A stretch of 64,000 nt of DNA from Paraburkholderia sp. NMBU_R16 (GTDB lineage Bacteria > Pseudomonadota > Gammaproteobacteria > Burkholderiales > Burkholderiaceae), in the NCBI RefSeq assembly GCF_013282575.1, contig NZ_JAAAYE010000017.1, forward strand, positions 47,162 to 111,161. Direction: 5' to 3'. The notes under the pieces were generated by a model. That model saw only the letters and a list, made by a program, of their open reading frames with translations. It made no database searches and was not told the DNA's origin. Each line of letters opens with the position of its first letter. The first letter of the stretch is position 1. A program made the position numbers and the translations under genes. This document shows, piece after piece, positions 43,060 through 52,781 of the stretch.

Positions 43060-45825
43060 ATGGCTGGAAGCCTCGATACCTACCGCAAAAAGCGCCGCTT
43101 CGACGAGACGCCGGAGCCGGCCGGCGCATCGCGCGTGCGCCGCGCACAGCATGAACTGTCTTTCGTGATCCAGGAGCACCACGCCCGGCGCCTGCACTAC
43201 GACTTCCGGCTCGAACTCGACGGTACGCTTCATTCGTGGGCGGTACCGAAAGGGCCGAGCCTCGATCCCTCCGTGAAGCGGCTCGCCGTTCATGTCGAGG
43301 ACCATCCTGTGGAATACGGGTCGTTCGAAGGTGAAATTCCCGAAGGCAACTACGGGGCGGGGTCGGTCATCGTGTGGGATCGCGGCACCTGGGAACCGGC
43401 CGGGGGGCCGAAGGAGGCGCGCAAGGCTTATGAGGCCGGACGGCTCAAGTTCAGGCTCGACGGCCAAAAGCTTCACGGCGGCTGGGCGCTCGTACGTAGC
43501 GGTATGCGCGGCAGCGGCGACAAGGAGCAGTGGCTGCTCATCAAGGAGCGCGACGAGGAGGCCCGCAGCGAAGCGGAATTCGATGTGATCGCGGAGCGCC
43601 CGGGAAGCGTGCTCGGTAACGGTCATGACAAGGCGGCAGGCGGCGGCAAAGCTGCGACGGGCGCACGCTCCAAGGCGACGCGCGAGGCGAAGCCGCCGGC
43701 CGGTCGGCTCGCGGTGCCCGCCAAGGCGCCGCACGCGGGGGAAAAGAAAAGCGGACGGCCCGATATCGTTGCGACACGCAGCTCGGAGTCGCTGCGCGAA
43801 CTCGCCCGCTCGCCGGCCATCGAAGGCGCGACGAAGGCGCCGTTGCCCGCCTCGTTGAAGCCGCAATTGGCGACACTCGTGGATTCGGCCCCCACCGGCG
43901 ACGATTGGTCCTACGAAATCAAATTCGATGGCTACCGCATGCTGGTCCGCATCGATCGCAAGGATCGATCGAAGCCTGTGCGCGTTTTCACCCGAAGCGG
44001 GCTCGACTGGACCGGCAAGTTCAGCCGACAGATCGAAGCGTTGGCCGCGCTCGACGTGGAAACGGCGTGGCTCGATGGCGAAGCAACGGTGCTCGACGCG
44101 CGTGGCGTGCCAAGTTTCCAGGCGCTGCAAAACGCGTTCGATGCCAATCGGCCGCAAGAAATCGTCTTCTTTCTGTTCGATTTGCCTTACCTCAATGGCT
44201 ACGATTTGCGCAAAGTGCCGCTCGTGCAGCGGCGTGCTTTGTTGCGTGCATTGATGGAAGAACTCGAACAGAAAACGATACGGTTTTCCGAGGATTTCGC
44301 GCTCGACGCGAACGATCTTTTGCGCAGCGCCTGCGAGATGGCGCTCGAGGGAATCATCGGCAAGCGGCGCGACAGCACCTATACCTCGACGCGCAGCGGC
44401 GCATGGATCAAGCTGCGCTGCCGGCGGCGGCAGGAGTTCGTGATCGGCGGATACACCGAGCCGTCGGGCAGCCGTACCGGTTTCGGCGCGCTGCTGTTAG
44501 GCGTTCATGACGTCAATGGCCGGCTGCACTACGCGGGGCGCGTAGGCACGGGATTCGACACGACGACGCTGCGTACCGTCAAAAAGGCCCTCGACGAGCG
44601 CGAGACCGATGAGGTGCCGTTTGCCGAAATGCCGCGCGAGCGCAGTCGGACGCGCGTGCATTGGGTCAAGCCCGAGCTGGTCGCGGAATGTAATTTCTCG
44701 GAATGGACGAGCGAGCGCATCGTGCGTCAGGCATCGTTCATCAGTCTCAGGCAAGACAAGCCTGCGAGCGAGGTCGCGCAAGAGACGCCGCGCACAGGAG
44801 ACGCAGTGCGTTCGCAAACGCGTGAACCGTCACCGCCAACGCCCGCCCGTAAGGCGCACCGTGGAACCGCGGGACGGGCAACGGCTCATCCAAGCTCGCG
44901 CCGTTCGGCGACATCGACCGATGAAACGATCGTCGCCGGTGTGCGAATTTCACATCCGGATCGTGTCATCGATGGCACTTCGGGACTTCGCAAGGCCGAT
45001 CTCGCGCGCTATTTCGAATGGGTCGCGCCGTGGATGCTCGTTCATTTGAAGGACCGGCCGCTTGCGCTCGTGCGCGCGCCCGAGGGTATCGAGGGGGAGC
45101 TTTTCTTTCAGAAACATACGACGAGCCGGCTCGAGATTCCGCATATTACCCAGCACGAAGGACTCGATCCCGGTCACCCGCCGCTGTTGACCATCGACAG
45201 TGTGGAAGCGCTCGTCGGTGCGGCTCAAATGGGGACCGTGGAGCTGCACACTTGGAACGCCGTCGCCTCCAACATAGAAAAGCCCGACCGTATCGTGTTC
45301 GACCTCGACCCGGATCCGAAGCTGGGCTGGGATCGCATGATCGAGGCGGCGCTGCTGACGCGCTCGCTGCTGCAGGAACTGGGGCTCGACTCGTGGTGCA
45401 AGACGAGCGGAGGCAAGGGATTGCACGTCGTCGTACCGCTCGCAAAACAGGCGGGGTGGGACGACGTCAAGGCGTTTGCGCAGGCGGCCGCCCAGCACAT
45501 GGCCGCCACGCTGCCCGATCGCTTCAGCGCGAAGATGGGGGCGCAGAACCGGCGCGGCCGGATCTTCGTCGATTATCTGCGCAACAACCGGGGCTCCAGC
45601 ACGGTCGTCGCTTATTCGCCGCGCGCACGGGCGGGGATGGGCGTATCGGTGCCGCTCGCGTGGGAAGAGGTCGAGCAGACGACGGGTGGCGCACAGTGGA
45701 CCGTCACGAATCTTCACGAGAGGTTGGACACGTTGCGGGCCGATCCGTGGGCCGACTATGCGAAAACGCGGCAGCGGATCACGCGCGAGATGCGCGACCG
45801 CCTAGGCATGCAGAACTCCCGCTGA
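43060..45825 (+). CDS. ligD: ATP-dependent DNA ligase D (PE-LIG-POL)
   Basis: The 921-residue multifunctional non-homologous end-joining enzyme is complete. N-terminal 3'-phosphoesterase (about 1-190: FVIQEHHARRLHYDFRLELDG with its His and Asp ligands), a linker, ligase (about 260-560; adenylation Lys288 in YEIKFDGYRML, and GWIKLR-like AWIKLRC), and the primase/polymerase (about 625-910; DLDPDP near 748 with metal ligands, KTSGGKGLHVVVPL). With Ku it repairs double-strand breaks in non-growing cells. Confidence 0.97.
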   Translation: MAGSLDTYRKKRRFDETPEPAGASRVRRAQHELSFVIQEHHARRLHYDFRLELDGTLHSWAVPKGPSLDPSVKRLAVHVEDHPVEYGSFEGEIPEGNYGAGSVIVWDRGTWEPAGGPKEARKAYEAGRLKFRLDGQKLHGGWALVRSGMRGSGDKEQWLLIKERDEEARSEAEFDVIAERPGSVLGNGHDKAAGGGKAATGARSKATREAKPPAGRLAVPAKAPHAGEKKSGRPDIVATRSSESLRELARSPAIEGATKAPLPASLKPQLATLVDSAPTGDDWSYEIKFDGYRMLVRIDRKDRSKPVRVFTRSGLDWTGKFSRQIEALAALDVETAWLDGEATVLDARGVPSFQALQNAFDANRPQEIVFFLFDLPYLNGYDLRKVPLVQRRALLRALMEELEQKTIRFSEDFALDANDLLRSACEMALEGIIGKRRDSTYTSTRSGAWIKLRCRRRQEFVIGGYTEPSGSRTGFGALLLGVHDVNGRLHYAGRVGTGFDTTTLRTVKKALDERETDEVPFAEMPRERSRTRVHWVKPELVAECNFSEWTSERIVRQASFISLRQDKPASEVAQETPRTGDAVRSQTREPSPPTPARKAHRGTAGRATAHPSSRRSATSTDETIVAGVRISHPDRVIDGTSGLRKADLARYFEWVAPWMLVHLKDRPLALVRAPEGIEGELFFQKHTTSRLEIPHITQHEGLDPGHPPLLTIDSVEALVGAAQMGTVELHTWNAVASNIEKPDRIVFDLDPDPKLGWDRMIEAALLTRSLLQELGLDSWCKTSGGKGLHVVVPLAKQAGWDDVKAFAQAAAQHMAATLPDRFSAKMGAQNRRGRIFVDYLRNNRGSSTVVAYSPRARAGMGVSVPLAWEEVEQTTGGAQWTVTNLHERLDTLRADPWADYAKTRQRITREMRDRLGMQNSR

Positions 45826-45949
45826 GGCAGGGAAATCCCTAGCCGCTGGGTCCGCTTTTTGCAGCCTTCTCTTGCGTTAGTGTTCGGCGCCCTCGTTGCC
45901 GATCGGTGCCGGACACTGCTTCAGGGTTCAACGCATAGCGGAGGCAGGC

Positions 45950-47746
45950 ATGGCGCAAACGGTAGGCGATTTCATCGTCGAAAGATTGCATCAGTGGGGG
46001 GTGCGGCGTATGTACGGGTACCCCGGCGATGGCATCAACGGGGTGTTCGGCGCGCTCAACCGCGCTGAGGGAAAGATCGAATTCATTCAAGCACGCCACG
46101 AGGAAATGGCGGCATTCATGGCCAGCGCGCATGCCAAGTTCACGGGCGAGCTCGGGGTCTGCATCGGCACTTCGGGGCCGGGTGCGGCGCACCTCGTAAC
46201 CGGACTCTACGACGCACGGCTCGATCATATGCCGGTGCTGGCGATCTGCGGCCAGCAGGCGCGGGCGGGACTCGGCGCGCACTATCAGCAGGAAATCGAC
46301 ATTGCGTCCATGCTCAAAGATGTCGCAGGAGCTTATGTGCAGCAAGCGAGCGTGCCGGCGCAGGTGCGACACATGGTCGATCGCGCCGTACGCATCGCGC
46401 TCGCCGAACGGCGGGTCACTGCCATCATCTTCCCGAGCGATCTGCAGGAACTCGATTTCGCCGCGCCGCCGCGCAAGCACGGAACGGCGCACTCGGGCGT
46501 CGGCTATTCGCGGCCGTGCGTCGTGCCGGCACCCTCCGACCTTGCACGGGCCGCCGATGTGCTGAACGCGGGCAACCGCGTGGCGATGCTCGTTGGAGCG
46601 GGAGCGCTCAATGCCACGGACGAAGTCATCGCAATGGCCAAGAAGCTCGGAGCCGGCGTGGCGAAGGCGCTGCTCGGCAAGGCCGTCGTACCCGACGAAT
46701 ATCCGTGGGTGACGGGCTCCATCGGTTTGCTCGGCACCAAGCCGAGCTGGGAGCTGATGACGAATTGCGATACGTTTTTCATGATCGGCTCGGGCTTCCC
46801 CTATTCGGAGTTCTTGCCGAAAGAGGGCGCCGCGCGCGGGGTGCAGATCGACATCGATGCCGGCATGCTGAGCCTGCGCTATCCGATGGAGGTCAGCCTG
46901 GTCGGCGATGCCGCGCAGACGCTGCGTGCCCTGTTGCCGCTCATCGACCAGAAGACCGACGACGCATGGCAAAAGCGTATCGCGCACTGGACCGAGGACT
47001 GGTGGGCGACGCTCGACAAGCGTGCCGCCGAAACGACGAAGACCGGTGTCAATCCTCAGCGCGCATTCACCGAGCTCTCGCCCCGTCTACCCCCCGACGT
47101 CATTCTGACGAGCGATTCGGGCTCATGCGCGAACTGGTTTGCGCGCGATCTGAAGATCCGCCGTGGCATGATGTGTTCGCTTTCGGGCGGCCTCGCATCG
47201 ATGGGCGCTGCCGTGCCGTATGCCATCGCCGCGAAGTTCGCGCACTCGCAGCGGCCTGTCATTGCGATGGTCGGCGACGGCGCGATGCAAATGAACAATA
47301 TGGCCGAGTTGATCACGGTCTCGAAGTATTGGAAGCAGTGGGCCGACCCGCGCTGGATCTGCATGGTTCTCAACAACGAGGACCTCAACCAGGTGACATG
47401 GGAGCAGCGCGTCATGGAGGGCGATCCGAAGTTCGACGCATCGCAGGTCCTGCCCAACGTTCCGTACCACCGCTTCGCCGAGCTGATCGGACTGAAGGGC
47501 ATCTATGTCGATCGTCCGGAGGCTTTGGGCCCCGCGTGGGACGAAGCGCTATCGGCATCGCAGCCTGTGGTGCTCGAGGTGAAGACGGACCCCGAAGTAC
47601 CGCCATTGCCGCCGCATATCACGCTGACGCAGGCGCGTCAGTTCATGCGCACGCTGATCGAGGGCGACCCGCGCGAAGGCAGCGTGCTCGTCAATACGGC
47701 CAAGCAAGTCATGGCGTCCGTCTTGCCGGGCAAGAAGGACTCCTGA
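45950..47746 (+). CDS. Thiamine-pyrophosphate enzyme, pyruvate-oxidase/acetolactate-synthase type
   Basis: The 598-residue TPP enzyme has the three usual domains: N-terminal PYR domain with the catalytic Glu (QARHEEMAAFMASA) and GVCIGTSGPGAAHLVTGLYDA, a central domain (LNAGNRVAMLVGAGAL), and the C-terminal PP domain with GDGAMQMNNMAELI ... LNNEDLNQVTWEQ. No membrane-binding C-terminal tail typical of PoxB is obvious. Decarboxylation of pyruvate or a related 2-oxo acid is likely. GGAGGC precedes the ATG at 45950. Confidence 0.92.
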   Translation: MAQTVGDFIVERLHQWGVRRMYGYPGDGINGVFGALNRAEGKIEFIQARHEEMAAFMASAHAKFTGELGVCIGTSGPGAAHLVTGLYDARLDHMPVLAICGQQARAGLGAHYQQEIDIASMLKDVAGAYVQQASVPAQVRHMVDRAVRIALAERRVTAIIFPSDLQELDFAAPPRKHGTAHSGVGYSRPCVVPAPSDLARAADVLNAGNRVAMLVGAGALNATDEVIAMAKKLGAGVAKALLGKAVVPDEYPWVTGSIGLLGTKPSWELMTNCDTFFMIGSGFPYSEFLPKEGAARGVQIDIDAGMLSLRYPMEVSLVGDAAQTLRALLPLIDQKTDDAWQKRIAHWTEDWWATLDKRAAETTKTGVNPQRAFTELSPRLPPDVILTSDSGSCANWFARDLKIRRGMMCSLSGGLASMGAAVPYAIAAKFAHSQRPVIAMVGDGAMQMNNMAELITVSKYWKQWADPRWICMVLNNEDLNQVTWEQRVMEGDPKFDASQVLPNVPYHRFAELIGLKGIYVDRPEALGPAWDEALSASQPVVLEVKTDPEVPPLPPHITLTQARQFMRTLIEGDPREGSVLVNTAKQVMASVLPGKKDS

Positions 47747-47753
47747 TCGATCG

Positions 47754-48755
47754 TCAAGGGGCGCGCCGCCGCAACAGCATCGCGGCGAGCGCGACGACCA
47801 CCGTGGCGCCCAGTGCGGCGCCGCGGTGCGTATCGATCCACAGGGTGGCGCTCGTCGTTTTGGACTGCGCATCGAAAGCCCCGTGCGTTCTATGCTGGCC
47901 GGCTACCGGCTGCCACAGATCGACGGGGCGTGCGGGGTCCGCCGCGGTGTCGCGCTGCTGTGCCTCGTATGCGTTGCGCGCGAGATACCGATCGAGGCAA
48001 CCCGGTGCAAGCTTGTTCGCAACGATCGCCTTGATCGACGACAGCCCTACCCACAACTCGCGCTTCGGATGCGTCGCGGCGTGAACGATGGCGCGTGCGG
48101 CGACCTCGGGCTGATAGATAGGCGGTACCGGACGCGGTGCGCCGGGCATGCGGTTCAGCGCCCAATCGAACTGCGGCGTGTTGAGTGCCGGCATTTGGAC
48201 CATCGTCAGGCGGACCTGGCTTTTGTCGTGCAGCAACTCGCAACGCAGCGCATCGGTGAAGCCGCGAATCGCGAATTTCGCGCCGCAGTAGGCCGATTGA
48301 AGCGGAATCGCGCGATAGGCGAGCGCCGAGCCGACTTGCACGATCACGCCGCGATTACGCGCGCTCATGCGCTTCACCGCGGCCATCGTGCCCCAGACGT
48401 ATCCAAGGTAGGTGACTTCGGTCACGCGCGCGAATTCCGCGGGGGCGATTTCGGCGAGGGGCGAGAACACCGTCACCATGGCGTTGTTGACCCAGACATC
48501 GATGGGGCCGAGCGCGGATTCGACTTGGGTGGCGGCGGCTTCGACGGCCTCCGCGGCACTGACGTCGAGCGCGATCGGCAACGCGCGGACACCGCGCTCG
48601 CGCACCTCTTGGGCCGTTTCTTCGAGCGCCCCGGCATCGCGGGCAAGCAGCGCCACGTCGGAGCCAAGCCGCGCGAATTCGAGCGCCGCGGCCCGGCCGA
48701 CGCCCGCACTCGCGCCTGTGACGACGACTACTTTCGGTATGCGAGAGCCGAGCAT
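47754..48755 (-). CDS. Short-chain dehydrogenase/reductase with C-terminal membrane anchor
   Basis: The 333-residue protein has the SDR cofactor motif TGASAGVGRAAALEFARLG, NNAMV (usually NNAG), the Ser in VGSALAYR and the catalytic SAYCGAK. After the Rossmann domain a tail ends in a hydrophobic helix (GAALGATVVVALAAML), suggesting attachment to the membrane. Substrate unknown. Convergent with the TPP enzyme. Confidence 0.93.
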   Translation of the reverse strand: MLGSRIPKVVVVTGASAGVGRAAALEFARLGSDVALLARDAGALEETAQEVRERGVRALPIALDVSAAEAVEAAATQVESALGPIDVWVNNAMVTVFSPLAEIAPAEFARVTEVTYLGYVWGTMAAVKRMSARNRGVIVQVGSALAYRAIPLQSAYCGAKFAIRGFTDALRCELLHDKSQVRLTMVQMPALNTPQFDWALNRMPGAPRPVPPIYQPEVAARAIVHAATHPKRELWVGLSSIKAIVANKLAPGCLDRYLARNAYEAQQRDTAADPARPVDLWQPVAGQHRTHGAFDAQSKTTSATLWIDTHRGAALGATVVVALAAMLLRRRAP

Positions 48756-48800
48756 CGAGATATCCGTTTCGTCCGTTGAGTGGGAGTTTCGTCGCGGCGC

Positions 48801-49358
48801 TCAGTTGCCGATTCGATCGAGCGTGAAGACTTGCTCGGCGTGCGTCCCATGGCGATCCGGGATAGCGATAGTGCCGCGACGGACGACCTGCCAGCCGGCT
48901 CGCGTGGCGATGACGGGCATCGTCCCGCCAATGCGCGAATCCCAATCGACGAGTCCTTCGGACCGCACTGGGATGCTGTTGTCGAGCGTGGCGTTCGAAT
49001 AGATGACATTGTCTTGCCATTGCGAAGCGCCACGTCGCGCTTCGAGACCCTTGCCGTCCGTGTCGACGGTATCGTCGGTTGCCGCCATGCCCGCATTGTC
49101 GACCGAATGGATTCGGGCATTGGCCCGTGCGACGGGGTCGCCCGTCTCCTCCGGCGCTTGCCGGTGGAGCGTGGGCAGCGGCGCGGGCTCTTTGGCCGCT
49201 ACGGTCTGTGCCGACGTGGCGTGCCGCGTGGAACCGAACTCGCGTGCCTGCGTTGCGGCATCCGGCGATGCGCTCCCGGCTGCTGGCGTCTTGGCGGGGC
49301 TCTTCGCCGCGATTTCGTTTTGCTGACTCTGGGTTGGGTTGTGCTCGTTGTTTTCCAC
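48801..49358 (-). CDS. Hypothetical protein
   Basis: A 185-residue protein begins at a GTG (49358) preceded by GGAGG. Its first half is disordered (Gln, Asn, Ala, Pro-rich), the second half looks folded (GKGLEARRGASQWQDNVIYSN, DWDSRIGGTMPVIATRAGWQVVRRGTIAIPDRHG). I do not recognise the family. It lies between the SDR gene and the GMC oxidoreductase. Confidence 0.7.
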   Translation of the reverse strand: MENNEHNPTQSQQNEIAAKSPAKTPAAGSASPDAATQAREFGSTRHATSAQTVAAKEPAPLPTLHRQAPEETGDPVARANARIHSVDNAGMAATDDTVDTDGKGLEARRGASQWQDNVIYSNATLDNSIPVRSEGLVDWDSRIGGTMPVIATRAGWQVVRRGTIAIPDRHGTHAEQVFTLDRIGN

Positions 49359-49429
49359 GGTGCAGTCCTCCGCTGGAAGTTACGTCCTGCTAGATAAGAC
49401 AAGACGATGCAACGATCGTGCCGTGCGCA

Positions 49430-51073
49430 TCAAAGTTCTCCGCGACCGCGCATGGCGGCGATGCGCTCGGCCGTGCGGCATGCGATGGCCTGAATCGTCA
49501 GAGACGGATTGACGCCGCCTACCGTCGGAAACACGGAGCCATCGCAGATCCAGAGATTGGGGATATCCCAGCTCCGGCAGTCGGCGTCGACGACGCTCGT
49601 GCGCGGATCGTCACCCATGCGGGCCGTGCCGTTCAGATGGCAAGTGTCGTCGAGTTGGCGCCAGACCTCTTTCGCGCCGGCGGCAACGAGCGCATCGGTC
49701 ATATAGTCGAGTGCGTGGCCGATGAGCCGTTTGTCGTTCTCGCACAGGGAATGCGTGACGCGAGCGATAGGCAATCCGAGCGCATCCTTTTCCTCGGCGA
49801 GCGTGACGCGGTTGCGCTCTTGCGGTAACGTCTCGCCCACCATCTTCAGCCCGGCCTGATGGTTGTACTTCGACATCTCCTCGTGCAACGCCTCGCCCCA
49901 GAGCCCACGGCCCGCTTGAACGTAGGCCCACACGTGAGGCAGCGGCCCCTGGCTCATATAGCAATAACCGCCGAAGAAGTCCTTGCCCTTGTCCTCGTAG
50001 TTCCAGTGCTCGGTCAACGCGAGCGACGGCGGCCCCTTGTACCAGCGAATCTCGTCGTCCATGATGCCCCACGCTGCTTGATTCGCTTGCACCATCAGGT
50101 TTTTGCCGACGAGGCCCGAGCGATTCGCGAGCCCCTCCGGGAAACGGGACGTCGCCGACATCAACAGCAATCGCGGGGTCTCGATCGCATAGCCGGCGAC
50201 GACGACGTTGCGTGCCCGCTGAAACTGCCAACGGCCTTCGCGACAATATTCGACACCGGTCACGCGATCGTCGCTGCCCACATCGATACGCCCGACCATC
50301 GCCAGATCGCGAATCTCGGCGCCGGCGGCCACGGCGCGCGGAATCCAGGTGACGAGCGCGCTCTGTTTCGCGTTCGTCGCGCAGCCCGATACGCAGAATC
50401 CGCGATACACGCATGGGTGCGCCCGGCCGCGCGGCGCCGACAGTGTGGCCAGCGGCGTCGGCGTCCAGTCGATGCCGAGCGCTTCGGCGCCGCGCGCGAG
50501 CACCAGCGCGGCTGCATTCAATTCGTGGGCGCGGTAGGGGTAACGCGGTCGCGGCGGTCCCCACGGATAGCGGACCGGCCCCGAAATCTTGAGCGCCTCT
50601 TCGACCTCGGTGTAATAGCGCCACATCTCGCGCCAATCGAGCGGCCAGTCGGCGCCATAACCGAGCAACGTGCGCGACTTGAACCATTCGGGCCGAAAGC
50701 GCAGCGAGACCATTGCGAAGTGCACCGTGCTGCCGCCCACGGCTCGCCCGCTGTTGTTGCTGCCGAGCTGGAGCGGATCGTCGCCGTCGCAGATGCGTTC
50801 CTCGGTCCAATAGAGCTTCGCCTGATGCGTTTCGTCCGATGCGAACTCCTCGAGCGGACGCCACCATGCGCCGGCATCGAATGCGACGACCGAAAACCCG
50901 AGTTCGGCGAGCCGGCAGGCGAGCGTGCCACCGCCGGCGCCCGTGCCGACGATGGCGAAATCGACGGGCTCGTCCTGGCCATACTCGCGCATCGGCACCC
51001 AGCCGCCGATCGTGAAAACGTCGGGCGCGCGGCCATTTTTGCCGCGCGGCGTATGCATGGCTTCATCGAACAC
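49430..51073 (-). CDS. GMC-family FAD oxidoreductase (gluconate 2-dehydrogenase large-subunit-like)
   Basis: The 547-residue flavoprotein has the FAD motif FAIVGTGAGGGTLACRLAELGFSVVAFDAG, the GMC signature region (NSGRAVGGSTVHFAMVSLRF), and the C-terminal active-site block CHLNGTARMGDDPRTSVVD ... NLWICDGSVFPTVGGVNPSLTIQAI. A GTG at 51073 with GGGAG seven nt upstream fits best; an ATG at 51058 is the alternative. It overlaps the subunit-3 gene by 11 nt, so the pair forms a membrane-linked sugar-acid or alcohol dehydrogenase. Neither gene encodes a Tat signal. Confidence 0.92.
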   Translation of the reverse strand: MFDEAMHTPRGKNGRAPDVFTIGGWVPMREYGQDEPVDFAIVGTGAGGGTLACRLAELGFSVVAFDAGAWWRPLEEFASDETHQAKLYWTEERICDGDDPLQLGSNNSGRAVGGSTVHFAMVSLRFRPEWFKSRTLLGYGADWPLDWREMWRYYTEVEEALKISGPVRYPWGPPRPRYPYRAHELNAAALVLARGAEALGIDWTPTPLATLSAPRGRAHPCVYRGFCVSGCATNAKQSALVTWIPRAVAAGAEIRDLAMVGRIDVGSDDRVTGVEYCREGRWQFQRARNVVVAGYAIETPRLLLMSATSRFPEGLANRSGLVGKNLMVQANQAAWGIMDDEIRWYKGPPSLALTEHWNYEDKGKDFFGGYCYMSQGPLPHVWAYVQAGRGLWGEALHEEMSKYNHQAGLKMVGETLPQERNRVTLAEEKDALGLPIARVTHSLCENDKRLIGHALDYMTDALVAAGAKEVWRQLDDTCHLNGTARMGDDPRTSVVDADCRSWDIPNLWICDGSVFPTVGGVNPSLTIQAIACRTAERIAAMRGRGEL

Positions 51074-51755
51074 GGCCGTTCTCCCGACGCGCCTTCTCCT
51101 CTTGTCCCGGGCGAGCCTCCACGGGCTCCCACGCATCGCGTCTGTTCGCCTGCATGCGGACGTACCCGCGCGGATTGGCCGGGCCGCCGAAGCCGATCTC
51201 GCTCCATGCGTGCGGGTGCGAATAGTAAGCCGAGGCGATGTCCACCATCAGACGCAAGCGGAAGAAAACATCGCTGCCCATGCCCTGCCATGCAGGGCTC
51301 TGCAATTCGCCCGTCTGCATGCGTCGAACGACATCGCATTGTGCGGTTTCGTCGATATCGGCGAATGCGGCGCCATACAACGTCTGCGATTCGGCATCGA
51401 TCGCGGCGAGCGCGATACGCCATGCCTCGCGCAGTGGGGGAAGGCGTGCGTCGCGATACCCGTCGCGCGTATCGTCGGCGAGCCGCGTATCGACGAGGCC
51501 CGCTACGGGTATTCGTGGCGCTGCGAAGCGCCGATGCGCGACATCGACCGACGGATCGAGCGATTGCGGAACGATCACGGCAGAGAGCGCCTGCAACGCG
51601 CGCCATTGCGTGTCGTTGCAAAAGCGCGGCGCGTTGGGTTGGGCGAGGCGTTCGTCGATGACGGCACGCGTGACATCGTCCCACGATGGGGTGTCGCGCA
51701 GCTTCAGCACGTCGTAGCCCGGGTAGGGCGAGGAAAGGGGGCGTTTCGGGTTCAT
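51063..51755 (-). CDS. Gluconate 2-dehydrogenase subunit 3-like protein
   Basis: The 230-residue product resembles the small (subunit 3) partner of GMC dehydrogenases: FCNDTQWRALQALSAVIVPQ, LREAWRIALAAIDAESQTLYG and the C-terminal SEIGFGGPANPRGYVRM. Typical homologues carry a Tat signal that exports the complex; here the N-terminus (MNPKRPLSSPYPGYDVLKL) has none. It overlaps the upstream membrane-protein gene by 4 nt and the GMC gene by 11 nt. Confidence 0.85.
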   Translation of the reverse strand: MNPKRPLSSPYPGYDVLKLRDTPSWDDVTRAVIDERLAQPNAPRFCNDTQWRALQALSAVIVPQSLDPSVDVAHRRFAAPRIPVAGLVDTRLADDTRDGYRDARLPPLREAWRIALAAIDAESQTLYGAAFADIDETAQCDVVRRMQTGELQSPAWQGMGSDVFFRLRLMVDIASAYYSHPHAWSEIGFGGPANPRGYVRMQANRRDAWEPVEARPGQEEKARRENGRVR

Positions 51756-52765
51756 CGCTCGGTCTCCCTGAGGCGAAGCGCGGCCAGGCCGGCCGTCGCG
51801 AGCGCCGTGAAGCTTGGCGGGGCGGGCAGGGGCGGTCCGCTCAATACGTTTTGCGACCAGTTGCGCCAGCCGCCGTGATAGCGCGCCACGCCGCGTGCAT
51901 GGAACGCCACGCCCAGCGCACCGAGCGCGGCGGTGACGCGCAGCCACGTGCGGGTCCACCAACGTACGCGCGGCTGACCGAGCGCCGCGCGGGCCAGCAA
52001 CGCCGCTGCAACGGGCGGCACGGCGACAGGCGCATACATGGCCCGGTGCTGAAACGCGCCCCGAAAATGCAGCAACGCAACTTCGCCGACAGTCCCCACC
52101 AAGCCGACCGCGCTCAATAACGCGAGCGCCTTGCCGGCGGGCAGCCCGAACAGACGCGGGTCCTCGAGCGGTTCGTCGCGCAGCGTTTCGCCGACGGCGC
52201 CGAGCACGCCCGATAGCAGAAGCGCCATCGGCGCGCCGAGCGGCGCACCGTAAAAGAGGTTGTGCCAGCTCCAGCCGCCGGGACGTTTGGTCACGTTATA
52301 GAGATGAAAGCCGGTACCGGCGACGCCGACGCCGGCAGCGGCCAAATAGATGGCGCGGCGCAACCCGTGCGTGCTGGGCGCTTCGTCGGTGCCGCCATGG
52401 ACCCCGGCAGCGAGACAGAGCGCGCCGGCCGCGAGCGGAACGAACATCGCCGGGTTGGCATAGGAGCCGCGATAGTGTTCGATGGCCGAATCGGTCAGCG
52501 CCGACCAGGCGAGCAATGCCGAGCTACGGTTGAAGCTGCGTGCGGCGGCAATGTGCGTGGCGGTTTGCAAAGCGGGAACGCGTGTGGAGTCCTCGTCGTG
52601 CCGCGACTGGCTCGGCACCGGCACGCCGCCATCGCGGGTGTCGTTTTCTGCAGGACCCGGGCGGCGCGGAATCCGGCGTACGTTTACCTTCGAATGCGAC
52701 GCGGCTACGGCAGCGAGCGCCACGACGCCCAGGGCGGCAAGCCATCCGTGGTTCGATCCGTTCAT
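51752..52765 (-). CDS. Multi-span membrane protein of a GMC dehydrogenase operon
   Basis: A 337-residue protein with about seven or eight hydrophobic segments (AALGVVALAAVAAS, MFVPLAAGALCLAAGV, AIYLAAAGVGVAGTGFHLYNV, APMALLLSGVLGAV, ALALLSAVGLVGTVGEVALL, YAPVAVPPVAAALLARAAL, TAALGALGVAFHARGV) and repeated Gly-Phe-His / Val-Ala-Phe-His-Ala motifs. His residues in GFHLYNV and AFHARGV could bind heme or quinone. Family not recognised. Tight coupling (ATGA) to the subunit-3 gene suggests it anchors or drains electrons from the GMC dehydrogenase. Confidence 0.8.
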   Translation of the reverse strand: MNGSNHGWLAALGVVALAAVAASHSKVNVRRIPRRPGPAENDTRDGGVPVPSQSRHDEDSTRVPALQTATHIAAARSFNRSSALLAWSALTDSAIEHYRGSYANPAMFVPLAAGALCLAAGVHGGTDEAPSTHGLRRAIYLAAAGVGVAGTGFHLYNVTKRPGGWSWHNLFYGAPLGAPMALLLSGVLGAVGETLRDEPLEDPRLFGLPAGKALALLSAVGLVGTVGEVALLHFRGAFQHRAMYAPVAVPPVAAALLARAALGQPRVRWWTRTWLRVTAALGALGVAFHARGVARYHGGWRNWSQNVLSGPPLPAPPSFTALATAGLAALRLRETER

Positions 52766-52781
52766 CGGGTTGTCGGCTCCC

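Noticed and set aside
43006..44157. 383-codon reverse frame
   Set aside because: Antisense to the LigD phosphoesterase and ligase domains, no recognisable motif.
49859..51661. 600-codon + strand frame
   Set aside because: Antisense to the GMC oxidoreductase and its subunit 3; composition is that of a shadow frame.
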